This document shows positions 24,820 through 32,031 of a DNA stretch of 64,000 nt, one piece after another. Position 1 is the stretch's first letter. Each line of letters opens with the position of its first letter. The notes under the pieces are model-generated. The model saw only the letters and a program-made list of their open reading frames with translations, made no database searches and was not told where the DNA came from. A program made the position numbers and the translations under genes. Origin of the DNA: Phenylobacterium sp. (GTDB taxonomy: Bacteria > Pseudomonadota > Alphaproteobacteria > Caulobacterales > Caulobacteraceae); assembly GCF_013911965.1 (NCBI RefSeq), contig NZ_JACESE010000012.1:1-64000 (forward strand). Direction: 5' to 3'.

Positions 24820-25359
24820 ATGGCGCACATCGACCTGCGCGCACCCGCCCTCGCACTCGTCCTGGCGCTGGGCGCCTGCGGTCAGGAGGACGGCGAACTC
24901 GACGAAGCCACCATCGACGCCGGGGCCATGCGCACCCCCCCGAACACCCAGGCCTCGCCGCGTACGCCCACGACGATCGCCAACGGCACGACGGTCTATG
25001 CGACGGAGATGGCTCGCGAGCTGCAGGCCTTCCTGGAGTCCGGCGAAGCGGCGCCGCGCGAGTTCGAGCTGACCGCGATCAGCTTCGTGCAGGGCGTGCA
25101 GGTGCGTGAGGACCCCGACGGCACGATCGCCAACCTGGTGACCATCCTGAACGCCCATCCCCAGGCGCGCGTGCAGATCGTCGTCCCCCACACGAACCCG
25201 CAGTCCGACCGCGTCAGCGAGGCCTCCGAGGACCGGGCCGCGCGGGTGGCTCAGGTCTTCGTGGAGAACGGCCTGGACCCGGCCCGCATCACCAGCGCCG
25301 GGCGCAACGCACCGGCCGAAGTCGTTCCGCACGCCGTGCTCGTCGTCACCCAGAAGTAG
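24820..25359 (+). CDS. Lipoprotein with OmpA-like C-terminal domain
   Basis: A 179-residue lipoprotein with lipobox LGAC (Cys20). After a low-complexity linker, residues about 75-175 resemble a divergent OmpA/MotB peptidoglycan-binding domain: IVVPHTNPQSDRV, then EDRAARVAQVFVENGLDPARITSAG, equivalent to the RAxxVxxxLxxxGVxxxRIxxxG pattern. The ATG at 24820 has GGGAGG 7 bases upstream; an ATG 15 bases earlier lacks this. It probably anchors the outer or inner membrane to the wall. It leads the next small gene by 16 bases and may share a divergent EcfG-like promoter with TIGR02587. Confidence 0.75.
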   Translation: MAHIDLRAPALALVLALGACGQEDGELDEATIDAGAMRTPPNTQASPRTPTTIANGTTVYATEMARELQAFLESGEAAPREFELTAISFVQGVQVREDPDGTIANLVTILNAHPQARVQIVVPHTNPQSDRVSEASEDRAARVAQVFVENGLDPARITSAGRNAPAEVVPHAVLVVTQK

Positions 25360-25375
25360 GTTGAAGGAGGCCCGT

Positions 25376-25657
25376 ATGGCCGAGCCTGTCGAACTGCGTA
25401 TCGAGTCCCACGCCGGAACGTGGCGCCTGCTTCGCGACGGCCGCGAGGTCCACAGCTTCGGCCATGTGGAGCGCGCCACCCATGAAGCCGTCCGCCTGGC
25501 GCACGAGCTGATCCACACGGGCGAGCCGGCGACGGTCGCCGTTCAGGCGGCCGACGGCCGGCTGATCGCGATCGACCTGACCGAGCCCGAGCGCAGCCGC
25601 GAGGCCGGCGGCGACGAGCAGGCGGCGATCACGCCCGACCGCGGCCCCAGCGGTTAG
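25376..25657 (+). CDS. Small DUF2188-like protein
   Basis: A 93-residue soluble protein. The pattern TWRLLRDGREVHSFGHVERATHEAVRLAHELI followed by VQAADGRLIAI is shared with short DUF2188-type proteins (Trp, a charged strand, an Ala-rich helix, then a DGR strand). No function is known. AAGGAGG sits 5 bases before the ATG. It is probably cotranscribed with the lipoprotein upstream. Its TAG overlaps the TAA of the convergent GNAT gene within TTAG. Confidence 0.65.
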   Translation: MAEPVELRIESHAGTWRLLRDGREVHSFGHVERATHEAVRLAHELIHTGEPATVAVQAADGRLIAIDLTEPERSREAGGDEQAAITPDRGPSG

Positions 25658-26196
25658 GCGGCGTCGCCGCGAGAAGGCGCAAGAAGCTTGAAATAGATCC
25701 GCGTGCCGCTCAGGCCGCCGTGCGGCTTGAGCGCGAACTGCGGGATTTCGCCGGCGAACTGGTAGCCGCAGCGCTCGTAGAGGCTCCCCGCTCCGCCGTC
25801 GCTGGCCGTGTCGAGGACGAGCAGGTGGCGATGGTGCTGGCGCGCCAGACGCTCGGCCTCGGCGAGCAGGGCCGTGGCCACGCCGCGGCCGCGGGCGCTG
25901 GGCCGCGTCATCATCTTGGCGATCTCGCCCCGGTGCGGCTGATTGGGCGGCGTGTCGAGCAGGAGGGTCACCGTGCCCAGCAGGGCGCCGCCGCCGTCCC
26001 AGGCGCCGAGGACGATCCGCTCGCCGCGGGCGGCTGAGGCCAGCGACCCCGCCCAGAAGGCCCGCGCAACCTCCGGCGCGAGCGGATGCATGAAGCTGAC
26101 CGAGCCGCCGTCGGCCACCACCTCGACAAGGATGTCGGCGAGCTGGTCGAGGGTGGCCGCCGCCTCGCCAAGCGGCCGGATCGTGAAAGTCGGCAT
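25654..26196 (-). CDS. GNAT-family N-acetyltransferase
   Basis: A 180-residue acetyl-CoA-dependent transferase. Motif A (MMTRPSARGRGVATALL, Q/RxxGxG/A type) binds the CoA pyrophosphate near residue 105, and motif B (GSLYERCGYQFAGEIP) follows near residue 145. The substrate is unknown; this subgroup commonly acetylates small amines or antibiotics. The ATG at 26196 lies 2 bases after the stop of the XRE-cupin gene, so the pair is translationally coupled, and it should share the palindromic operator at 26746-26785. Confidence 0.9.
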   Translation of the reverse strand: MPTFTIRPLGEAAATLDQLADILVEVVADGGSVSFMHPLAPEVARAFWAGSLASAARGERIVLGAWDGGGALLGTVTLLLDTPPNQPHRGEIAKMMTRPSARGRGVATALLAEAERLARQHHRHLLVLDTASDGGAGSLYERCGYQFAGEIPQFALKPHGGLSGTRIYFKLLAPSRGDAA

Positions 26197-26198
26197 GA

Positions 26199-26765
26199 TC
26201 AGCTCCGCGCCAGAGCCACGAGATAGATGCAGGGCGAGGTCGAGACGTTTTCGAAGACCACGTCGCTGGGCGGACCAAAGCCCAGGGCGTCGCCGGCTCT
26301 CAGCTCGCGTCGCGCCGCGCCTTCGGTGAGGCTCAGTTCCCCGGATATGACCCACAAGACCTGCCGAATCTGGGCGTAGGAGCTTGCCGGCATGCGGACC
26401 TCGCGGCCCGGCGGCAGCTCGACCCGGACCAGCTCCACCGGGTGGTCGGGACGGGTGAAGACCTGCTGACGCACATAGCCCGTGGCCGGGTCGCGCCAGA
26501 TGGGCTGGTCAGCGGCGCGCTGCAGGCCTCCGGCGTCGGACTCGGCCCGAACAAGCAGGCCCGCCAGGGTGAGGCCGAAGGCGCTGGCCAGCCGCACCAG
26601 GGTCACCGCCGTGGGGCTTATCTCCTGGCGCTCGATCTTGCTGATCGTGGCCTTGGCGACGCCGGCGCGATCGGCCGCCTCGGCCAGGGACCAGCCCCGC
26701 AACTCCCGTTCCAGCCGAATGCGGGCGGCCAGGCGCTCCCCCGCGTCGTCTATTATAGTGTCCAT
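26199..26765 (-). CDS. XRE-type regulator with C-terminal cupin sensor domain
   Basis: A 188-residue transcription factor. The N-terminal HTH (about residues 10-65, GWSLAEAADRAGVAKATISKIER) is a classic XRE fold. Residues about 105-185 form a cupin_2 barrel (VELPPGREVRMP, VLWVISGEL, GDALGF) that would bind a small effector. Such regulators often repress their own operon and an acetyltransferase. The first codons (MDTIIDD) are themselves the right arm of an 18-bp inverted repeat, and the promoter spacing implies a leaderless transcript. The GNAT gene follows 2 bases after its stop. Confidence 0.92.
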   Translation of the reverse strand: MDTIIDDAGERLAARIRLERELRGWSLAEAADRAGVAKATISKIERQEISPTAVTLVRLASAFGLTLAGLLVRAESDAGGLQRAADQPIWRDPATGYVRQQVFTRPDHPVELVRVELPPGREVRMPASSYAQIRQVLWVISGELSLTEGAARRELRAGDALGFGPPSDVVFENVSTSPCIYLVALARS

Positions 26766-26785
26766 GCGGACACTATAATAGACGA
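26746..26785. promoter_or_regulatory. 18-bp-arm perfect palindrome over the start codon of the XRE gene (probable operator)
   Basis: The left arm TCGTCTATTATAGTGTCC (26746-26763) and its exact complement (26768-26785) are separated by ATGC. The ATG of the XRE gene (26765-26763 on the minus strand) lies at the centre. The AT-rich arms stand out from the GC-rich surroundings. The site overlaps the -10 and the first codons, so a protein bound here would block transcription. The regulator encoded right there is the obvious candidate ligand. Confidence 0.85.
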
Positions 26786-26799
26786 TCGCCGGGCCGCAA
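26772..26799 (-). promoter_or_regulatory. Promoter of the XRE-GNAT operon, probably leaderless
   Basis: On the minus strand -35 TTGCGG (26799-26794), 16 bases, -10 TATAGT (26777-26772), then 6 bases and the ATG at 26765. Transcription would begin at or within a base of the start codon, and no Shine-Dalgarno sequence is present. The -10 lies inside the palindrome arm. Confidence 0.55.
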
Positions 26800-26816
26800 G
26801 GCTCCGCTTTTCGGCC

Positions 26817-28643
26817 TCAGCGGCCGGCGATGTAGGCGTCGACGCGCGCTTCGACCACGTCCAGCGGCAGGGCGCCCTCCTCCAGGATCACCTCGTGGAA
26901 GTCGCGAAGATCGAACCGCGGGCCCATCGCCGTCTTGGCCTTCTCCCGCAGCTCCAGGATCTTCAGCTGGCCGATCTTGTAGCTCGTCGCCTGGCCCGGA
27001 TTGGTGAAGTAGCGGTCGACCTCGCTCTGGATGTCGCGCTCGGAGTTCAGGGTGTTGGCCCGCATGTACGCGACCGCCTGGTCGCGGCTCCAGCGCTTGG
27101 CGTGGATGCCGGTGTCGAGCACCAGGCGCGCGGCGCGCCAGAGCTCCAGCGACAGGCGTCCGAAGTCCTCGTAGGGGTCCTGATAGAAGCCGGCCTCCTT
27201 GGCGAGCTTTTCGGCATAGAGGCCCCAGCCTTCCAGATAGGCGCCGTAGTAGCCGAACCGGCGGAACATCGGCAGCTCCTCCTGCTCCAGGCTGCGGGCG
27301 ATCTGGAAATGGTGGCCCGGCGCGCCCTCGTGATAGGCGATCGCCGCCAGCTGGGGCTTGAGCACCTGGCTCATGTCCGAGAGGTTCACGTAGAAGATCC
27401 CCGGCCGCGAGCCGTCCGGCGTGCCGGGATTGTAGAAGGCGACCGAGGCCGTCTTCTCGCGGAACGGCTCCACGGCGCGGACTTCCAGCGCCTGCTTGGG
27501 CAGGGTGGAGAACTGAGTGTCGGCCACGGCCATGTAGCCGGCGATCAGGGCCTTGGCGTCGGCCAGGTACTGCTGCTGGCCTTCCGGCGTCGAGGGGTAG
27601 TGGAACTTCGGGTCGGTCTTCACATAGGTGAAGAAGTCTTCCAGCGAGCCTTCGAAGCCGACCTTCTGCTTGATGGCCTCCATCTCCCCGCGCACGCGCG
27701 CCACCTCGGAGAGGCCGGTCTGATGGATCTGATCGGGCGTCAGGTCGGTGGTCGTGAAGAAGGCGACCATGTCGGCGTAGTAGGCGTCGCCGTCGGTCAG
27801 GGCCCAGACGCCGTTCACGTCCTTGGCCTTCGCCGACATCACCTCCAGGGCGGCCAGATAGCGTTCGAAGCCCCGCCGCCAGGGCCCCTGAAGGGCCGCG
27901 CGGCCGTCGTCCAGCAGCTTGGCCTTCACCTCCGGCGCCGCATCGAGGGCGGCCACCTTCTTCTGGAAGTCGGCCCAGACGGCGTTGTCCTCACCCGTCC
28001 CGAAGGGCGCGCCCGTGATCTTGTTCCTCGCATCCGGGATGACGCGCGCGAAGACGAAGGCCGGCGGCAGGAAGCCGTCCTTCGTGCGCGTCTCGATCTC
28101 GGCGGCGATCTCGCCCCCCACCCGCTCCACCGCCTGCAGGCGGGCGACATAGGCTTCGGCGTCCGCCACCGTGTCGACGCGGTGGTTGTTGATCAGCATC
28201 ACGGGAAGCTGGTCGAGTCCGCTGCCGTTGGAGGAGACGGCGTAGTTCTGCCAGTACCACTTGTCGGCGCGGCGCTGGTTCTCCACCGACTGCTCGAAGA
28301 GATCGTAGGAGAGCTTGGAGTCCTCGCTCAGCCGGCTGCGGTCGAACTGACGCTTCATCTGCGCCAGCTGACGCTCGGCGAGCGCCAGAGCCTCGTCCTG
28401 GCCGGCCTTGGTGTAGTCGCCAAGTTCGCCATAGCGCTCCTTCATGCCGAGCGCCGTCAGGGTCTCGGGGCTCAGGCGTGCGCTTTCCAGAAAGGCGTCC
28501 TGGAAGAAGGCGGCGAGCCGGGCGTCCTCGGAGGCCGCCGGCGCTGCGGCCGGCGGCGCGGCGGCCGGCGCGGTCTGCGCCATGGCCGGCGCAGCCACGA
28601 GGGCGAGGCCGAGCGCCAGGGTCGAGGTGAAGGTGCGAGTCAT
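26817..28643 (-). CDS. DUF885-family secreted metallopeptidase-like protein
   Basis: A 608-residue protein with a signal peptide (cut near AMA-Q, residue about 22) and an Ala/Pro linker. It matches the DUF885 family, thought to be zinc peptidases. The histidine-rich motif YHEGAPGHHFQIA, about residue 430, supplies the likely metal site (HExxxxHH). GYYGAYLEGWGLYAEKLA is the second conserved block. Members are common in Caulobacterales, often in several copies. The ATG at 28643 starts the signal peptide. It lies 51 bases upstream of the XRE gene on the same strand, but that gene has its own promoter. Confidence 0.88.
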   Translation of the reverse strand: MTRTFTSTLALGLALVAAPAMAQTAPAAAPPAAAPAASEDARLAAFFQDAFLESARLSPETLTALGMKERYGELGDYTKAGQDEALALAERQLAQMKRQFDRSRLSEDSKLSYDLFEQSVENQRRADKWYWQNYAVSSNGSGLDQLPVMLINNHRVDTVADAEAYVARLQAVERVGGEIAAEIETRTKDGFLPPAFVFARVIPDARNKITGAPFGTGEDNAVWADFQKKVAALDAAPEVKAKLLDDGRAALQGPWRRGFERYLAALEVMSAKAKDVNGVWALTDGDAYYADMVAFFTTTDLTPDQIHQTGLSEVARVRGEMEAIKQKVGFEGSLEDFFTYVKTDPKFHYPSTPEGQQQYLADAKALIAGYMAVADTQFSTLPKQALEVRAVEPFREKTASVAFYNPGTPDGSRPGIFYVNLSDMSQVLKPQLAAIAYHEGAPGHHFQIARSLEQEELPMFRRFGYYGAYLEGWGLYAEKLAKEAGFYQDPYEDFGRLSLELWRAARLVLDTGIHAKRWSRDQAVAYMRANTLNSERDIQSEVDRYFTNPGQATSYKIGQLKILELREKAKTAMGPRFDLRDFHEVILEEGALPLDVVEARVDAYIAGR

Positions 28644-28784
28644 GCGTTTGTCCCCCAATGCGTCACACAGGCTTAGGATGTGACGCCGCACGCCCGAAGT
28701 GAATTTTCGGAAAGGCGGAGAGGCCGCTGGCGGAACGTCAGACGGCGTCGGCGACTTGCAACCGACGGGACAAGGAGAAACACC

Positions 28785-29780
28785 ATGCGATCTGCACATG
28801 CGCTCGTGCTGACGATGGCGGCGCTGGCGCTGGTCGGCGCCGGTCCTGTCGGAGATGAAGCCGACCTTGCCCGAGGCCGCGCGCTGGGCGACCTGACCTC
28901 CGCAGAAAGCCTGCGATCGCTGGCGGCCGCAGCCACGCCACAATTGGCCGGCGTGGTCGAAAGCGCCGGCGGCCCCGCCGCCATGGCCGCAGGCCTGGGC
29001 CAGCAGCTGGGCGCGCGCGAAGCGAAACTCGGCGAGAACGTCCTGACCCTGAACGGCGCGACCGTCTACCGGCGCCTGGACAGGCATGCGCAAGGACTGG
29101 CCGTCACGACGCTAGCCTGGACGGCCGACGGCAAGGTCTCGGCCGCCCAGGTGCGGCCCGCGCCGGCCGCGCCGGAGGACGCCGGCCCGCCGCGGACCGT
29201 CGCCCTGCCGTTCGGAACGCCTTCAGACGGACAATGGCTGACTTACTGGGGTGGGGATGAGGCTGCGGCCAACTACCATCTGGCCGCTCGCGACCAGGCC
29301 TTCGCCTACGACTTCCTGGTGGTGCGGGACGGCGCCACCTTTCGTGGGCCCGCCAGCGACCCAGCCGCCTACCACTGCTGGGGCGAGCCTGTCCTCGCCC
29401 CGGCCGACGGCCAGGTGGTCGAGGTCGTCTCAGACATCCAGGACAATCGCCCGGTCGGCGCCATGAACGCTCAGGCGCCGGCGGGCAACCACGTGATCAT
29501 CGACCAGGGCGAAGGGGTCTATGCCCTGCTGGGGCACCTTCAGCGCGGTTCGATCGCAGTCGAGGAGGGAGAGCGGGTGCGGGCCGGCCAGCGGCTCGGC
29601 GCCTGTGGCAACAGCGGGGCGTCCTCCGAGCCCCATGTGCACTTTCATCTGCAGGATCGTGGGACGTTTGGTCCGCCGGCCCGCGGCGTTCCGGCCGTCT
29701 TCTCAGGTCTCCGGATCGACGGCCAGGCCCGGGAACATGGCCGGCCCGTGCGCGGCCAGACGGTCGCTCCGTCGCGCTAG
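28785..29780 (+). CDS. M23-family (LytM-like) peptidoglycan endopeptidase, secreted
   Basis: A 331-residue protein with a short signal peptide (about residues 1-19). The C-terminal half is an M23 domain with GEPVLAPADGQVVEV, GNHVIIDQG, LLGHLQRGSI and the terminal EPHVHFHLQD zinc/catalytic HxH motif. The first zinc ligand would be His within NYHLAARDQAFAYD. Such enzymes cut peptide cross-links in the wall; some are inactive regulators. The N-terminal 130 residues resemble an NTF2-like or DUF3887-type domain but I cannot assign it. AAGGAG precedes the ATG. Its TAG interlocks with the AraC gene stop. Confidence 0.87.
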   Translation: MRSAHALVLTMAALALVGAGPVGDEADLARGRALGDLTSAESLRSLAAAATPQLAGVVESAGGPAAMAAGLGQQLGAREAKLGENVLTLNGATVYRRLDRHAQGLAVTTLAWTADGKVSAAQVRPAPAAPEDAGPPRTVALPFGTPSDGQWLTYWGGDEAAANYHLAARDQAFAYDFLVVRDGATFRGPASDPAAYHCWGEPVLAPADGQVVEVVSDIQDNRPVGAMNAQAPAGNHVIIDQGEGVYALLGHLQRGSIAVEEGERVRAGQRLGACGNSGASSEPHVHFHLQDRGTFGPPARGVPAVFSGLRIDGQAREHGRPVRGQTVAPSR

Positions 29781-30694
29781 ACCACAGAACCGATCCAGCG
29801 CTGCGAGGCGTCGGCCGCCTCCCGACGGGCGCGGCGGTAAGCGCTGGGCGTCGTGCCGAAGGCGCGACGAAAGGCGGTGGCCAGGTGGGAGTGGCTGGAA
29901 AAGCCGAGCCGGACGGCGATGGAGGCGAGGTCGAGATCGGTGGCCTGCAGCATCTCGCGCGCCCGCGCCAGCCGCCGCGAGAGGATGAAGCGGTGCGGCG
30001 TCTGGCCGGTGGCGCTCTCGAAGGCCCGGGTGAAGTGGGTTCGGCTCAGGCCGGCGATGTCGGCCAGTTCGGCGACGGCGAGCGGTTCGGGGAGATGATC
30101 CTCGATCGCCTGCACCACGCGCCGCAGCCGCGCCGGCGGCAGGGGGGCCGAGCGCGGCCGAGGCGAGGGTTCGCCCGCCACCTGCAGGGCCCGGAGCAGC
30201 ATGGTGCGGGCCAGACCGGTCAGATAGTCGCCGTGGTCGAGCCGCTCGCCGAGCACCACCCGGCGCATTTCGTGGGCGAGCGCGCGCAGGCCTGGATCGG
30301 CCTGCTCCTGCGGCTCGGCCTCGCCCAGGCCCTGCACCGCCTCGCGGAGCGGATGGGGCAGCCGGTCATAGGCCACGGCCAGCACCTCCATGGGACCGGC
30401 CTCGTCGCAGTCGGCGCTCAGGCCGGGGGGCAGAAGGACGAAGGCTTCGGGCGGCGTCTGCGCGTCCGCCGCACGCCGGCCGCTGAACCGGTAGAGCAAC
30501 AGGGGCTGCTCGCCCTTCCAGTCCAGGCTGAACGGACCGGGGGCCTGGTGGCGGATGCGCACGCCGCCGTACTGCACATAGGCCACCTCCCCGTCACGCA
30601 ACGCGGTCGGGACGGAAGACGCGCCGGCGGCGGCGAGCCCTTGGGATGGCGGCGATGACATGGGGACGGCCTGAACCTTTAGCTTAGCCGTCAT
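29777..30694 (-). CDS. AraC-family transcriptional regulator
   Basis: A 305-residue regulator. The C-terminal ~100 residues are the double HTH of AraC/XylS proteins (LAVAELADIAGLSRTHFTRAFESATGQTPHRFI, then SIAVRLGFSSHSHLATAFRRAFGTTPSAYRR). The N-terminal part has a cupin-like ligand-binding character. An ATG at 30694 and another at 30661 are both possible; neither has a strong ribosome site. It is divergent from the outer-membrane protein gene at 30858. That gene or the M23 neighbour may be a target, but this is a guess. Confidence 0.9.
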   Translation of the reverse strand: MTAKLKVQAVPMSSPPSQGLAAAGASSVPTALRDGEVAYVQYGGVRIRHQAPGPFSLDWKGEQPLLLYRFSGRRAADAQTPPEAFVLLPPGLSADCDEAGPMEVLAVAYDRLPHPLREAVQGLGEAEPQEQADPGLRALAHEMRRVVLGERLDHGDYLTGLARTMLLRALQVAGEPSPRPRSAPLPPARLRRVVQAIEDHLPEPLAVAELADIAGLSRTHFTRAFESATGQTPHRFILSRRLARAREMLQATDLDLASIAVRLGFSSHSHLATAFRRAFGTTPSAYRRARREAADASQRWIGSVV

Positions 30695-30857
30695 GTAGGT
30701 CGCCAGGGCGGCGGCGCAATCGACGCGGCCCAAACGATTTCCGCACAGCGATGAAAACGGCGCGTCGCCGATGCAAGCGGCGGCGGCGAGGCCTGCACAT
30801 CTGATCGTCCAGTCGCCCAGATCGCCTGGGCCGTAACGAACTACGAGTGCAACGACA

Positions 30858-31433
30858 ATGAAACTGACCTCTCTCGCCGCAACCCTGCTTTCCGCCACCG
30901 CCCTGACCGCCGGCGCGGCCGCCGCCCAGCCTTCGGACTGGTACGTCCGTGGCGACATCGGCGGCACGTTCCAGGCCGAGATCGACGCCTCGCCGACGGT
31001 GGAAGCCGATGACGGACTGATCGTCTCCGGCGGCGCCGGCGCCCACCTGACGCCCAACATCCGGCTGGAGGGCGAACTCGCCTACCTGCAGGCCGACGGC
31101 GACGGCGGCGGCGATCTCAAGACCACGGCCGCCTTCCTGAACGGCTATTACGACTTCAACCCCGACGGCGTGTGGCGGCCCTATGTGGGCGCGGGCGTCG
31201 GCTACGGCTCGGTCGAGCTCGACGGCGGCGGCGTCGACGATGACGACGCCGGCCTCGCCTACCAGTTCAAGGCGGGCCTCGCGCGGCCGCTCGGCCAGCG
31301 GGCCATCGGCGAGATCGGCTACCGCTATGTGACCGTCAGCGAGGTCGAGCTGGGCGCCGGCGCCAGCCGCCTGGACGGGGACTTCTCCAGCCACGCCGTG
31401 ACGGTCGGCCTCCGCTACCCGCTGGGGCGCTGA
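30858..31433 (+). CDS. Outer-membrane beta-barrel protein (OmpA-like 8-strand type)
   Basis: A 191-residue protein with a signal peptide (cut near AAA-Q, residue about 24). Alternating amphipathic strands follow, with acidic Gly/Asp loops (GDGGGD, GGGVDDDD). It has the typical barrel segments WYVRGDIGGTF, RPYVGAGVGYG, IGYRYVTV and a terminal aromatic-poor HAVTVGLRYPL strand. It resembles porin-family/OMP_b-brl small barrels. There is no peptidoglycan-binding domain. The AraC-type gene is divergent. Role unknown, probably structural or adhesive. Confidence 0.85.
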   Translation: MKLTSLAATLLSATALTAGAAAAQPSDWYVRGDIGGTFQAEIDASPTVEADDGLIVSGGAGAHLTPNIRLEGELAYLQADGDGGGDLKTTAAFLNGYYDFNPDGVWRPYVGAGVGYGSVELDGGGVDDDDAGLAYQFKAGLARPLGQRAIGEIGYRYVTVSEVELGAGASRLDGDFSSHAVTVGLRYPLGR

Positions 31434-31491
31434 GCCCCGCCCCGCCGGTCGGCCGCGAGGCCGGCCGGCGTCGCCTTTGGAAGATGAGCCC

Positions 31492-31998
31492 ATGCGCATC
31501 CTGATGAGCGCCTTCGCAGCGGCCGGCAGCCTCGCCCTGGCCAGCTGCGGGCCGCCGGCCTCGATCTTCAGCGACGGCGCCTCGGCGCTGCCGGCGCACG
31601 ACCTGCTGGTGGTGGAGGCCGACACGCTGGTGATCGACGGCCAGCGCATCCGTCTGGCCAATGCGGTGGCGCCCAAGGCGCCGCCGTTCGCCGGCTGTTG
31701 GGCCGAAGCGGTCGCCGCCCGCGAAGCCCGCGCCGCCGCCGAGGAGCTCCTGGCCCAGGCCTATGACATCCGGCTGGCCACGACGGCCCGCGCAGCGCCG
31801 GACGGCTCGCCCCTGGCCCAGGTGGCCCTGGACGGCGAGGATCTCGGCCAGGCGCTCATCGAGAGGGGCCTCGCCGTACGTCGCGCCTCGGAGCCCTTTC
31901 AGTGGTGCGCCCCGGTGGACATGGCCCGAATGAGCGACCCCTACCTCGCCTCGCCGTGGAAACAGCCGGCGGCCTTCGCCGGGAACGGAGCCCCGTAG
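31492..31998 (+). CDS. SNase-like lipoprotein with degenerate active site
   Basis: A 168-residue lipoprotein with lipobox LASC (Cys19). Residues about 38-130 follow the thermonuclease (SNase) OB-fold pattern: VEADTLVIDGQRIRLANAVAPK aligns with GDT..xVRLxGIDAPE. The Arg equivalent to SNase Arg35 is kept (RIRL). The Asp/Glu of the DAPE motif are replaced (AVAPK) and the YGR Arg near APDGSPLA is missing, so nuclease activity is doubtful. A GGAAGATGAG site precedes the ATG at 31492. It lies 58 bases after the barrel gene on the same strand. Confidence 0.72.
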   Translation: MRILMSAFAAAGSLALASCGPPASIFSDGASALPAHDLLVVEADTLVIDGQRIRLANAVAPKAPPFAGCWAEAVAAREARAAAEELLAQAYDIRLATTARAAPDGSPLAQVALDGEDLGQALIERGLAVRRASEPFQWCAPVDMARMSDPYLASPWKQPAAFAGNGAP

Positions 31999-32031
31999 CC
32001 GGGGCGCAGCGCCGTTCCCGCCGCTATCCGG

